DNA of 64,000 bases from the NCBI GenBank assembly GCA_030704615.1, contig CM060731.1, positions 86,346,756 through 86,410,755 of the forward strand, in the 5' to 3' direction. The number at the start of each line of letters is the position of its first letter. The stretch's first letter is position 1. Under the pieces are notes generated by a model, which had not been told where the DNA came from, did no database searches, and was given only the letters and a program-made list of their open reading frames with translations. A program made the position numbers and the translations under genes. Source of the stretch: Takakia lepidozioides. Its lineage: Eukaryota; Streptophyta; Takakiopsida; Takakiales; Takakiaceae. This document shows positions 33,560 to 45,755 of this stretch, in pieces.

Positions 33560-35160
33560 TTCCCTGAGTGGTCGCGGACATGCAGTCGATTCGGAAAAGA
33601 CACGAATGCTTCTAGTGTTGGGAGAAGCATGAACACGCGACGACTTTCTCCTCGACCAAGATGTCCGGAACCTCGCTGAAAAACGAGCTTAACAGACCTT
33701 CAAAAAATACGCGGACGATGCACAATCCGTACGTATGTGGAAAGATCAAAACCCAGACTCAGTCCTCTTCTACCAGGAGGAATCATTGGCGCCCACATTT
33801 CAACATTTTGATGGAGATTTGACCTTCACGATTGGGATTCAGACTCCATGGCAACGGCAGAAGATGTTGGACTTGGGCGATGCGCGCATCGTAGCTTGCG
33901 ACGCTACATTTGGAACTAACCATCACAAGGTCTGCTGTGGACCCTCTCCACGGGGTTCTGGGAGCATGATAGCATAGTTCATTGCCTGTTAGTCTCCCAT
34001 TGCAATTGTGAGGTGCCATTTTTGTCCTCAATCCTGACAGACCCAACTGTGGTAGACCCTGTTCTAGTAGACCATGTTCCAGTAGACCCTGTTCCAGTAG
34101 ACCCTGTGCGTGCAATAGACCATGTGTTCCAATAGACCTTGTGCCAGTACACCCTATTACAGTACACCCTATTGGTAGGATCACAATTGTGTTTATGCAG
34201 GGCAATGACTATAAAAGTTTGGATCCGTTGGTCCACTGTCCTCACTGGTCTGCTAATTGTGAATTGTCATTTCATGTAGTTCCCCTTGTACACATTAATG
34301 GTGTTCGACCAATGGTTGAACGGAATTCCAATTGCATACATATTGTCAGCACGCAACCGAACATCAGACCTCATCCCGTGGATGTCAGCATTGCGTGATT
34401 CCCTCCTAGCCAAAATGCCCAGCTGGCGCCTGAATGCCTTCATTGTGGACGACGCTAAAGTAGAAATCAATGCAATCCGGTATGCCACAGATTTTATTGT
34501 GCTCTATGGTCTTCTCTATGGTCTGCTCCATGGTCGGCAGTACGGTCTGCTATATGGTCTGCCTGGTGGTCTGCCCGGTGGTCCACACCATTCTGACTAT
34601 GTGGTCCGTGCAGGTCTGTTTTCGCAGGAATAAGCATTTTTCTTTGCCTTTGGCATGTACGTATGGGTCAAGCAATCATGCCAGAAAATCAGTGATCCGG
34701 GAACAACATCGAAATTGTTGGTAGATATGGGAGACCTTATGTACTGCAGAGGTGGACCTCATAAAGAAGACGAGGCTGTCAAATGGGTAAAGAAAAAATT
34801 GAAGGCAATGAAAAAGAAATATCTTGCAGGTCATTTGTTTCTCCACTACATTGATGTGTATTGGGTTCCCAAGATTGCGATGTGGTGTACAACTGCCTGG
34901 ATACCAAGATACAAATGCAAGCCAAGATACAAATGCAAGCATTGAGCAATATCACGGTTATGGGCAAAGGCAATATGACGGGTCGGAGAGCCGACTGGCT
35001 CATATGGGAGTTGACAGGGCGTGTCTTTATCCACTACTGGTACTCCATTCATCTGAAGACGCATGGGTTCATTCACAACGATAAACAGGAAAAGTACATT
35101 TCCAGTGCAATATGTGCAGCCTGTGACATACCTCTGTTGCGTGTAATTTTGTCGGGCCGA
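33560..35160 (+). pseudogene. Second-type MULE transposase, interrupted remnant
   Basis: Fragments of a classical Mutator-like DDE transposase in order: SVLFYQEE, FTIGIQTPWQ and CDATFGTN (first catalytic Asp, about 33893-33916). After ~340 bases come FDQWLNGIPIAYILSARN and FIVDDAKVEINAIR (second Asp region, about 34440-34480). After ~170 bases follow FLHYIDVYWVPKIAMWC and, in other frames, QDTNASIEQYHG and RRADWLIWEL. The breaks at ~33935-34260 and ~34490-34640 are filled with AGACC/GGTCT repeats and may be introns or insertions. Frameshifts and stops show it is dead. It faces the Ulp1-like gene tail to tail, as in MULEs that carry both genes. Confidence 0.75.
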
Positions 35161-35700
35161 CCTGGCCAGCTGAAGCAGTAGACCAGGACAGGCGTCTTGC
35201 GAATGAAATATAATCGACAGACAAGGGTCACAATCGACAGACGTAAGTGAAGCAGTAGACCAAGACAAATGTGTGTCCACCACGTGCGTACACCACTGTG
35301 TCAGACCTAGGTGAAGCAACAAATCAAGACAGGCGAACACGGAAGGGAGTAGACCAATCAACACCAAGATAGTAGACCACGGAAGGGAGTACACCAGTAA
35401 ACACCAAGACAGTAGACCATGGAAAGGAGTAGACCAACAATCCAATCGGCAGACTTGAGCACTACAACAAGACAGTACACGCAGAATGGAGTAGACCAAT
35501 GAAGTGCGCCAACGACATAAGTCAAGCAGTAGACCATACCTAACATCGATAGACCTTCAGACCTACAGACCTTTTGTAAGCAGACCAGCACGGCAGCAGA
35601 CCAATGAAATGTTGAACCGACCACTTCAACCGACCACTAGAACCGACCAATGTTGTACACCATACAAAACCACAGACCAATCCATTGGAGTACCAAAATG
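33945..35700. repeat. Dispersed AGACC/GGTCT repeats of the second MULE
   Basis: Dense short motif in several forms: GTAGACC(CTGTTCCA) at 34050-34170, ATGGTCTGCT at 34500-34605, and CAGTAGACCA/AGTAGACCAATCAA at 35170-35690. The same motif continues at 36230-36400, 36840-37040, and on the other flank of element I at 52855-53535. It lies in non-coding parts and also in the coding EQT repeats of the adjacent gene. Confidence 0.7.
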
Positions 35701-35709
35701 ACATGTCTT

Positions 35710-36680
35710 TCATTTATTGCCAGGCCTAGAAGAAACAACCCGGACATCAGAAGAGTCTGACATGTCCGACAACCTTGCAGATGATAACTGCCTCTCTACA
35801 ACTACATTCTCCATAGAAGTAAGTGCTTTCAAAATGTACTCCACACACTTTAGACGCTGCGTACAAGCATAACGGAATGTAAACCACTTAGAAGTAAAAG
35901 GCTTTCCTCTCTCCGCCCTATTTGCTTTGCCACGATCGCCCTTTAGCCAATCATAGAACCCCTCGATAAAGGACATGACATAAAAGCCACATTCCCATGA
36001 AAAGCCCGGTTGCTGCGGCACTTCTGCGACATTAAACGTGAATGCAATGGCCTCATTCCACTCCAGGGTCATGTGATTCAAACCAAGGCATTCTCCATAC
36101 TATCTTTTTTATTCAGGGCAGTATCTCCAAAGTGGTGTGCAACTCTTTGATGGAGTTGAGATGAATGAACACACGTTTCACCCGGTCAATAATCACAAGA
36201 CTCCAATGAGATCTGCCACATCACACAAACTCCCGTATCAGCACAGGGGACAAAAAGACCCATTGATAGACCCATTGGTAGCCCCATTGACAGACCCATT
36301 GACAGCCCCACTGGGAGACTCGATTTGACAGGGCAGACCTACAGACCCAAGACAGTGCCAAGAATGTGGCAAACCCATAAAGGGCAAACAACATGGCAAG
36401 TCGAAAAGTGGGATACTTACCCATCAACTATTGGTACCAGTATGTACTTACAGGTCTTCAGGTCCTTCCCAATACGTTGCACCGTCAATCCATGCTCCAC
36501 CTGCGAGCGAACCCGTTCCTGGCCTACATCCCAATGCATCTTCACTACACTCCAAACCCACGTCGGCAAAATAGCAACAACATTATATGTTGCGACATCG
36601 ACATCCTTCTCATAGAACCTACATCACAACTCAAGCAATCGGTCTGTAGCCTCGGATTCCTGTTTCTCTAAGGCTTTCAG
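35710..36680 (-). pseudogene. Ulp1/C48-like cysteine protease domain
   Basis: Minus-strand pieces spell the order of a C48 (SUMO-protease type) domain: VQRIGKDLKTCKYILVPIV (about 36500-36430), HWSLVIID with the catalytic His-Trp (about 36209-36183), FIHLNSI where families have Asp-Ser (Asp to Asn), then VPQQP with the oxyanion Gln and WECGFYV with the nucleophile Cys (about 35975). The last exon, 36081 to 35710, is open to a stop. Stops and frame changes between segments mean either introns or decay. Ulp1-like genes are known hitchhikers in several plant MULE groups. The gene is the 3' part of the transcript unit that starts beyond element I. Confidence 0.65.
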
Positions 36681-38511
36681 GTCGTCGATGGCAATACTAC
36701 ACTCAAACGCTGGGTTGTTTTTCAAAAAGTACAACATTGCCTTTCCATTCGCGATATGTGCTGCGAAAGTGGAGCCAAATCGGGAAGTGAACTTGCAAAA
36801 ACTCGGAAAAAACCCTTCAGAAAGAAGACACATCAGCGGACCCTCCACACTGTAGACCCGTGCCCGCAGACCCATGGAGACCAGGGTGCCAGGGGAGAAT
36901 TACTAAAGCCCGGTATGAGGGGAAGGAGCAGACCCATAGGAGCAGACCCATAAAGAGCAGACCCACATTTTACTACAAGACCCTTTACTGCAGACCCATG
37001 AACTTGGTCTGCTCATAGGTGGCAGACCAACGCAAAGATGGAGAGACTTACTGGTGTTTGTTACGGAGCTCCGCAACTTCGTTCTCCACTTCAAAACAGA
37101 TCTTGTGGTCAGCACTCATGAACACTCCGGTCTTGGCTTTTTTAACAGCGCCTTTTTTGGGGGGGATTGGTTTTGCCACCGGGTCTGTTGTGCCCTCTAG
37201 TATGCGCTTCTTCCCAGCTGCTGACACCGACACTCTGTCTGGTTCAGCAGGTTTGTGCAACTTCCATTCCAATGCAACGATTGTCTCCTTCATACCCTCC
37301 CGGAGCTGGTTAGCTTGGCTTCGCAACAAGACCTTGTCTTGGGGTTTTTTAACACTTTGTGGACCCGTTCTAGACGCTTCATGTAAACCATGGGACGAAC
37401 TGGCCCCAACAGTCGGCGTAATCACCACTGGACCACCCTTTGTGCTAGACCCCATGTTATCAACCTGCAACGGACCATGAGCTGAGACCTCAGACGCCAG
37501 AACCTTCCCACGAATGATAGACCACACAACATTAGCAATGCCGAAAGTACACAAGACAATGTAATGGACTGCAAAAATGCAATGGAGTCGGACCTTTGTG
37601 GGCGCTATGGGTGTCTACGATTCCGCCACTCCTGTGGCAGGCACTTCTTCAAATGGAGTGGTTGGACCCAGCGATTGAGAAGGGGCAGAAACCTCTGTAT
37701 GGTCTGCCGCAAGGTCTGTGCAGACCTGGGCAAGGTCTGCCAAGCGTGATACAAGGTGTGTTGTGGGGTCTACCTTCTCCGCGGCGGACTCGAACATAAC
37801 AAGCACCCTACCAACAAACTGGTCCAAGGACATTAAGGGATCTACATCCGACTCAGGGTCCACAGACCTAATAGGCATAACGACCAAAGATGCATTTGGG
37901 TCATACCCGGACTGTGACAAAGCAGGAAGGTCACTACACTGTAGGTCAAAGTCCACGGTAGTAATGCCAACAATGGTCTGTTGTATGGATTCAGGATGTG
38001 CTATGTCTAAAGGTCTTTTGGCAAGGGTGAGATCCACTACCATTCTCTGCTTCTCAGCAGATGTAGTAGTGGGGGGGAAAGGAATTGCCCCTCTCATTTT
38101 TGGCAATTTGTATGTGCCAGGGGGAATTGGCGTCGCTTGTTGAATGTCACCTGCCCTGATGTCCTGCACTGGCAGGGTCTGCTCATGTTGGAATGGTGAG
38201 GCATCCATACCTGCGTCCCAATGCACTTCCACCGTGGTGCTCTCAGCCAATGTGCCAGGCACCGATCCATCCAACACGGTCTGCTCTAGAAGGGTCTCCT
38301 CAGACACGGACTTCTCAAGGAAGGTCTGCTCCTCCAAGGTCTCCTGGGGAAAGGTCTGCTCCGGGGAGGTCTGCTGGTATGCTGGTCTGAGGTCTGGCAA
38401 TGTCTCGCTTCGAAAGGTCTGTTGTGGGTCGGTCTGTTCTGGCAAGGTCTGCATTGGCAGCATGTCATCCGGAATGGTCTGCTCTGCCATGGTCTCATCC
38501 GGCAGGGTCTA
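36681..38511 (-). pseudogene. EQT-repeat protein upstream of the Ulp1-like domain (3' part)
   Basis: A frame from 38490 to 37615 (291 codons) starts with a low-complexity array of (E/P)QT(F/L)P units (MLPMQTLPEQTDPQQTF) and passes into a less repetitive acidic region. A further frame, 37554 to 37048, has a Lys-rich segment and ends at a GTAAGT donor near 37050. The repeat is the protein-level reading of the CAGACC motif. Upstream, the same frame continues through TLPDET to an in-frame TAG at 38509-38507 and then, after element I is removed, into 52841 and beyond. Function unknown; placed with the Ulp1-like segment by strand and adjacency. Confidence 0.55.
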
Positions 38512-38520
38512 CGATGGCAA
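38512..38520. repeat. Target duplication CGATGGCAA (left) of element I
   Basis: The nine bases immediately before the terminus at 38521 are repeated at 52832-52840. Nine bp is the characteristic Mutator-family duplication length. Confidence 0.9.
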
Positions 38521-38529
38521 GAGGTTTAC

Positions 38530-39340
38530 TATTTCATGAGCAGAAACCATGAGCCATGAGCCATGAGCCGCATGAGCGGTGAGCCGAAGTCTAAGACACG
38601 CGGATTTCATGAGCGGACTCCTCCAAATTTGGAAATGCGGCAGATTAAACAAGTATTAAAATAATAGTTTTATATTTGACCTTGCCGTTTTTGGAAGTTA
38701 CGGATCCTGTAATGCGGCAAAGATATGTCGTCAGTAACAACTCCGCTCATGGTTTTTTAGATCCACTCATGGAAATGAGTGACCGTGCAACGACAAATCC
38801 AGTATACCACGGCAAAAGGACGTCGCAAACTGGCCTGTATAGAGTATTCCGCGGTTTTACATGCCTTAACATTGGAATGAAGCTGACCCTTTTGCCGCGA
38901 CTGAACCAATAGAGTTTGCACAATTCTATCAGCTTCCAGTATTCGGCGGGAAAGTTTTGCAAGTGAACTAGGAAATGCGGTGCCATTAGGGTTCGCACGT
39001 GCGAAATTTCTGGGCGGTTTGGTGTTGCTGACTGCCGCATCTACCAGTACCTACGACGTTACTTGGAAATGAGGCGCCGCATTTCCTTGCCGGGGGTCGA
39101 ATGAGGAAAGCAAAGTTTGGGAGAGCTGAAAAAACAGGAACCCTCCAACACACAAAAATACATGCACGTGGAAACACGAGTGAATGACATAGTATTATCG
39201 ACGTTCGAGCAAAACAGGTTACTGGTAGGCAAGACATAAGTCGGACCTTTCTGTGGCCAGAGTCAGAGCTACTTGCAGCAGTACAGTTCTACTATCCGAA
39301 AAGGATGGGCGTACCATTGTGTTGGGACCGCAAGCCAAGG
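38530..39340. repeat. Left subterminal region of element I
   Basis: Begins with tandem CATGAGC/CATGAGCCG units (38533-38590). A palindrome-like GGCGCCGCATTTCC lies at about 39070-39085 and poly-purine stretches follow. It is nearly identical to 53668-54600. No coding frame. Confidence 0.7.
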
Positions 39341-42300
39341 TCACTGGTCCCCTGGATCCATATTCAGAAGAGTGTGCACCTCTTGGGGGCTCAACCCTGG
39401 TGCATGTATGAAGTGATGAGTTGTGGAATTACACCGGGTCTCTTTAGGTACACGTAGTACAAATGCTTGCAAGGGCAGTATGATGCCCCCTTGTTCGCCA
39501 TGATCTGAAAGTCGTGCAATTGCAGGTGGGTAATTCTGAAATGGTGATGGTGTACCCTCATTGCGAACAGCTAAGCCTGCCGTGGCCAATCTGATACACA
39601 CGCCCGAAGCCTGGTGGGGGCACTTCTGTCGAGCTCTGGACTGTACAGTTCATCCAAGTGCATTCCCCATCCTCGTCTCGTTCACTTTTGAGGGAGGTCG
39701 CCGCCTCTTCGGTTTCCCCCAACGGTGTTAGGATGCTTAGAGCTGTCGGGTCCCATTGTTCTTGCTCTCACAGGGGTCGGTGGTGGAGGCTGTGGAAGCG
39801 GAAATGGTTGTCTGGGGACGTCAGTGCGCTGCACCATCCAAAATCCTGCAGCGGTAAGGGCGTCGGCCTCAACCTAACTCAGATCGCAGCCTAGTTCCAC
39901 CGGCCACAACAACCGGGGGAGCCTCTGGCATTGTTTGTATGCCGTACTTGGGCTTTCCATACACGCAAGTCATAATGTCGTGCCTGCAGAACCAGAACTG
40001 GGTGTTGTCGCCTCCGCAAACTTTGCATGGACAAATCTTCCTGTAAAAGTAGGAGCAGGGACAACACCATCTGGATTCCTCCTTATCATCTCTAAACAAC
40101 GTTGCCGTGTATCCACTCGAATTGCGGAACACCTGCCTCGAAACGACGGCTTTGTGGCGAGCAATTCTCCACTGTGACGCAGACACAGTCGTCTCCACAA
40201 TGGCTTGGCCGTACTGCATAACAGGGGGCGGAATCTGGGGCAAGCGAGCGGTGGGTATTTCTCGCACGGAATCCCCGCTTGAAGGCGATGGCAATCTGGA
40301 ATTTCTTGGGCTTCCACTGCTGGAAGACACATTGTGCGGCAACATGACGGGCCCTCGAGGTGCTGTCCGAATGTTCCTGTTGGATCTCCAGGAATCCTCT
40401 TCGCACCCGGGTTCCTCTTCAATCCTCCGCCTCACAGGGCGAGTACGGACGTCCCCCTCTAGGTGTTCACCTCTGCGGTGCAGAGGCGTCCCTTTGATCT
40501 TCTCTCGCAATGCTGTCGCCCATTTCAATGGATTCTTCGACCTCGAAGCTGTTCGCACCAACAATTCCTCCCTGTCCGGCCCAAAGCCCCATTGTTTCCC
40601 GCTCAGGAACTTGTCGTACGTGGCTTGCAGCATGATTGCTCTGTCGATGTCCTCCGTTGTGGCCGTCACTACGTCCACCAGATGTACGGCAAAAGACGCT
40701 CGCCAGGAGGAGTGCACTGATTTTGCCATATTCGTGTTCGGCATGTCCGTGTCGGAATCCAAGCACGGCTCCTACAAGGACACAGACAATGGTGAGGAAC
40801 CAATGGAAAGGTCCGTAATAGAAAGACAATTGCACGAAAATAACAGGATCATACCTCCCGCATGTACTGTCCGAACTGTCGATACCGGAAATGCCACCAC
40901 CCCAACCAGCTGTGCAAAGCTCCCAGATTGGTTGTCTCCACTGCACCTGACGTGTTCCACCAAGCCTCGATGATAGCAAACTTAACCTCCGCGTCATCAA
41001 ATGTGGGTGCATCCTTCCACGCCGTACAAAGGACACGGTGTTCAGCCTGGAATGAGCTAGCAACAAATTTGGTAGTGTAGTGGGATAGACTCTGCATCCA
41101 ATGGAATCCACAGGATCTCTCTTTCCCCTCCATTGGCACATTGGGGTCCTCACCGTACACACGCCGCACCGCTGCCCAATTGGCCTGAGCGTTGTCTGCC
41201 ATGAATCCCTTGAAATTGGGCTCTGGCAATCCCGCCCTTGCCATCTGCTCGTTTATGCCCTCCCACAGATGCATCTCCGACTGTGTGTCCTCCCCTTTCA
41301 TCTCGCAGATTGCAATCGTCATGAGCCTCTTGGAGTGATAGTCATAAACATGCGCACCCATAGTCACCCACTGATGGTTTGTAATTCGCTTGATGTGATC
41401 AAACATCACCCAAGCATTCGACAGGTTTCCAGTTGTCATGCGAGTGACCAAGTTGACTCCACTCCCAGGCCCACACGTCGACATTTTAAAAATGTAACAA
41501 CGATCGGATTCGCTGCCTTGCCCTGGAAACCTGCTACCTTGGATGTAGTCATATCCAGTCATTCGTTTCACCTCCAGGATTGAGTGCATGTCCGACCCCC
41601 GGCCGAACTCCTGCTTGCAAGATACGATGTGATTCCGCACATTCAGACTACAAACGTGCGAGACGGACTCCAACAGGTCAAGCATCTCCTTTTCGTTCAA
41701 GGGCACTCGGTCTGAACCATCTTCAGACATGATTTTTCCAAGAGCAATCTTGTGGGCTGCCTTTAGCTGAATCTGCTTTGGTCTTGCTCCGGGGCTCAAT
41801 TTCACCTCCTCTTTTATGATGTCGTGTGCTTCCTGCACAGCCTCACGCATGTTGCCTCTCACCAAGGGGTGGCAGCGGACCCCAATGTGTATGCAAGCTC
41901 TAGTCAAGTCCGGGAGCAAATGGATTACGTAATATTGCTTGGCTCTGCACATGGACATGCACGTCGTGGTTCTTTGCAATGTGCGCACTTGAAAGTACCC
42001 GCAAGAGCTTGGCTGGAGACAATGAATGGATGATGCGTTGTGCCAGTCCAATCCGTCTCGTTTCTCCGCCCTCCTTTGGAAGAAAGTGGAAGCAGGCGGG
42101 ATTCAGGCACCTCAGCTTCCCGCACAGAGGACGTATCGTACACGAACACCATCAGCAATTTTCGTGCTACTGGTCTTCGTCACACACCAGGGTGTCCGTC
42201 ATGCTTTCGATCCATGTCTGTTAACATCCCTGAGGCTTTGTTTGAGGAAGTGACAGGTGGAAACTCGAAGATGACATTGCCATCGACTTCGGGAGGCAGA

Positions 42301-42970
42301 TACGTTACCTTCCTGACCGGAAATTTGGCATAGTCGAGAGCAGCCAGCTCGGAGCGAGAACCATCGAGGTGATGTTGCCGTAGGAGCTGCACAATGGACC
42401 CGGGTTGGAGTTATGCTCGAGAGTACATGCGTAGCACCTGCAGAGACGTCCATGTCGGATTTGAACGACCGTGTGGAGGACATGGGGACCTCAATGCACT
42501 CATCTTCATCGTCGGAAATGTCGAATACGTCCACACGAGAAGCTATGGAGGGTCTTGACGGTCCAGGTTGGGAATGATTATCGTTGCATACCTCTCTGTT
42601 GGCAGTGGCCGCCTGTCGGTTTCCGGACTCCTTTGTGGATGGTGTGGGAGCGACTGATTCGGAAAGGGAATGGGCATTCCCACAGCTCGGTATATGATGG
42701 TGTCTGATGGGGTACGTGCCATTCGATTCCGCAACCTCCGTCGTTACCTAGCACGACATGTCTCGTCAACCTGTCCATGTACCAGGTCCTTCCTTTCTTC
42801 TTCTTCCAAGAAAAACTGTGCCCTTGTTCGGTTTGAGCTTGAATTTAGAACAAAGGTAAGTTTCATCAGTCCTCTGTCAAAGTCCTCCCTCGTTTGGGAT
42901 CCAGGCTTCTCCCAATTTCGGGATTGACAGCAAACTATAGCGTAGGAATTCGGAGCCATCGAACAGCCGC
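39341..42970 (-). pseudogene. SWIM-type MULE transposase of element I
   Basis: Minus strand. The N-terminal part (about 42960-42200) is degraded but recognisable (FFLEEEERKD, LTDMDRKHDGHPG). Then comes a 400-codon frame, 42051-40849, with CRAKQYYVIHLLPDLTRACI, FKMSTCGPGSGVNL, WVMFDHIKRITNHQW, FMADNAQANWAAVRRVYG (intact where element A has a stop) and WLGWWHFRYRQFG. Exon 1 ends at 40855 before GTATGA. Exon 2 starts at 40771 after TTGTAG (EPCLDSDTDMP) and is open to 39869, where a frameshift ends it. The SWIM finger (TGCAATTGC, then CPCKH, near 39530-39470) survives but is out of frame by one base. This copy gives the best view of the catalytic core. Confidence 0.8.
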
Positions 42971-43379
42971 ACGAGTTGGCAAGTGCGAGGTTCAGTATAT
43001 GCGACAAACAAGCTCACAGGCACATGCGGAGATCCATCTCATTGGAAGTCGCACATTGAAGTGGAAAGTATAGTTTTCAAGCTACATGCATGAAGGTGGT
43101 GAGGTGTGATTCCATAGTGCCCGTTAAGTTAGACAATGATGGCCAAATCGGCGGACGAAATAGACTCTCCTTGACAGTTTCTCCTGGGGTGGAGTCCAGC
43201 AGTATTCCTCTGTACGGACAGGCCGTTTCGCACTGACAAGTGCCAGTCACTGTTAGTTAAAACGGAGTTGTGCATCAAGACTGGCCGCAATTCTGTTGTT
43301 TCGGAACAATGCAACCCATTCAGGTTCAGCATGCGGAATGAGGTTTCAGATTTCCGTGGAGTGATTATTTCGATTGCGC

Positions 43380-44545
43380 TGGACGGAAATACGGAGCCGC
43401 ATTTCCATTTCCACCAGAACGACGGAAATGCGGCACCGAGTTCCGCGGGGGAAACCTTTACACTCTCCAGAACGGAAATGCGGCGCATTTCCGTTCTGAT
43501 GAGAATCATATACGGCACCACCTCGGGAACAGAAATGCGGCGCCGTTCCTTCCGGACATTCCAGACGGAAATGCGGCACCGCATTTCCGCCGGGTGAGAC
43601 CTTCATACTCTCCAGAACGAAATGCGGTAACGCATTTTCCATCCAGCAAGCACGGTATGTGAAGGGGGAACGGAAATGCGGTACCGCATTTCCGTTCTGA
43701 TTGAGAATTATGAACAAAGGGAACAGAAATGCGGCACCGCATTTCCGTCCGAATCGCACTTTCGACATTCAGAACGGAAATGCGGCGCCGCATTTCGTCC
43801 GAGTCACACTTTCCGACATCCAGAACGGAAATGCCGCATTTCCATCCAGCAAGACGGTCGAACCAACATGAACGGAAATGCGGCGCCGCATTTCCATCTG
43901 ATGCATCGATGCAATTCCCAATGTCAGACATTCATACTATCCAGAACGGAATGGTACGCATTTCCGTTCTGACTGTAAATCGTGAACCATCGGAACTGAA
44001 TGCCGCGAGTTCCCTCATCTAGAACGGAAATGCGGCACCGCATTTTGAGACCTCATACTTCTAGAATGGAAATGCGGCACCGCATTTCCGTTCTTATGAA
44101 AATGAAACATCGGAACTGAAATGCGGTGCATTTCCGTCGGAGTCGCACCTTCCGACATTCCAAACGGAAATGCGGCGCCGCATTTCCGTTTTGTATGTGA
44201 GGCATTAGAGCTTGGAACGAAAATGCGGCACGCATTTCCGCCAGGGTCAGACCTTAATACACTACAGAACGGTAAAACTGACTGAAAATGTCAACAGCGA
44301 ATAGAAATGCGTCGCAACTTCGACATTCTAGAACGGAAATGCGGCGCCCGCATTTCCGTTTTGTATATGAGGCCTTGAGCTGTGGAGGAAATGTGGTGCC
44401 GCTTTCCATCCATGTGAGACCTTCAAAACCAGAAGGAAATGCGGCACGCATTTCCGTTCTGAGACTCTATACTTCCCGAACGGAAATGTGGCACGGCATT
44501 TCCGTTTCAACTAAGGTATGGAAGGAGAACGGAAATGCGGTCATT
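43380..44545. repeat. Palindrome array of element I (GCGGCGCCGC type)
   Basis: About twenty copies, ~40-70 bp apart, of a palindrome with arm ACGGAAATGCGGC or AACGGAAATGCGG and its complement, centred on GGCGCC or GGCACC. Several have lost one arm or the centre. Between them are variants of CATTCAGA and GAGACCTTCATACT. It lies between the divergent transposase and ParB/methyltransferase genes, the same place as in elements A and II, but with AAATGCGG arms instead of AAATTCGG. Confidence 0.85.
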
Positions 44546-45733
44546 CCGCAGGCAGAGTCCGTGGAGCTAGTGCAACACGCACACCCAGCCGATCCACGAG
44601 CACGGGTCTTCCTGCCGGTCCTAGCCCTGTGCGTTTCAAGGACGCGGCTTCCAAGGCCAAGTCTTTGCAGTTCAAAGCCCCAGAGAGCGACTCGCTTCAA
44701 AGGTCATGGAGAATCGCCAGCAGGGGTCTAGCCCTTCTCCAGCAAAGATGAAGAAGAAGCAGCCCGTCCTTCAACTTGTTTCTGAACCGGACCAGGCCGT
44801 TTCCCCCCCACCAGGCGAATGAAGCAGATTCAATTGCAGCAGACACCTTCACCTGCAAGAATGAGGAAGCACAAGGCAATCAGGGGGAGGGCGGAGAGTC
44901 TCCGCAAAACCGATTCCACGAGCTGAAGCCCAGTTCCTGCTTGATTTCCAACCTGCTGCAGCGAAGCCAATGGGATCGACCGTCGATCTGGTACCGGAGG
45001 AGGGTGCTGCCTCTCAACGTTCTCAGCAAGACCTGACCACAGTTGAGGAAGACCTGACCACTGAAGGCCCGGAGGAGGCCTCTGCAATTGCACAATTGTC
45101 CGCAAAGATTCCCCAGAGTGCAGCTCCAGTTGGGGATGCTCCAGCTGCTCAGCCCCTGCCGCCACCAGCAGAAATGTCTCCGGAGGAATTCCAAAGTGCA
45201 GCGGATACAATGTTGGAGGAGACACATAGTAGCATTGGCAGAGTTCTGGGCAGCAGGGTATTCCAGCGGACTCTTCGAATCCCACTCTGTCGCATGGTCT
45301 CCCTTCCCATCGTCAGGCAGGCACTTCCCGGAGATGTGGATAAGCTCAAGTTCGCATTTCGAGAAGGGTACCGTCTAGGTTCGCCAGCCTTCTACGTTTT
45401 CCTTGAGAATGAGGACGGGCAAATCTCGTGGACCCACTGCGGAGGAATTGTCAACATGGGATACCCACTGGCACACTCGCAACGACGAATTCGAGGCAAC
45501 CCTGAAGGGTGATCCCGACTTCGGCCATATGTCGGGTAAAATGTTCTTTGTGGGACGGGAATCACCGACTTCGCCTGGTGGGAGTACATCAAGCAGAACC
45601 ATGCCAAGCACATTGGCTGGCATTACATGGTGGAGTGTGTCATCCTCAAGGTGAAGGCGGCAGACTCCTCCCTGCTCAAGAATGCCATGGCGGACCTCAA
45701 CTCGTAAGATACTCATACCCTCCCAAGCACGTT

Positions 45734-45755
45734 CGAAATGCGGTGCCGCATTTCG
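45734..45755. repeat. Intron palindrome 1
   Basis: CGAAATGCGG, TG, CCGCATTTCG inside the intron 45704-45814; the counterpart in copy P1 is at about 911-930. Confidence 0.85.

Noticed and set aside
43380-44545. CRISPR-like array of short repeats with ~30-base spacers
   Set aside because: The repeats are palindromic and variable, the spacers are themselves repeats, the context is plant nuclear DNA, and no cas genes are present.
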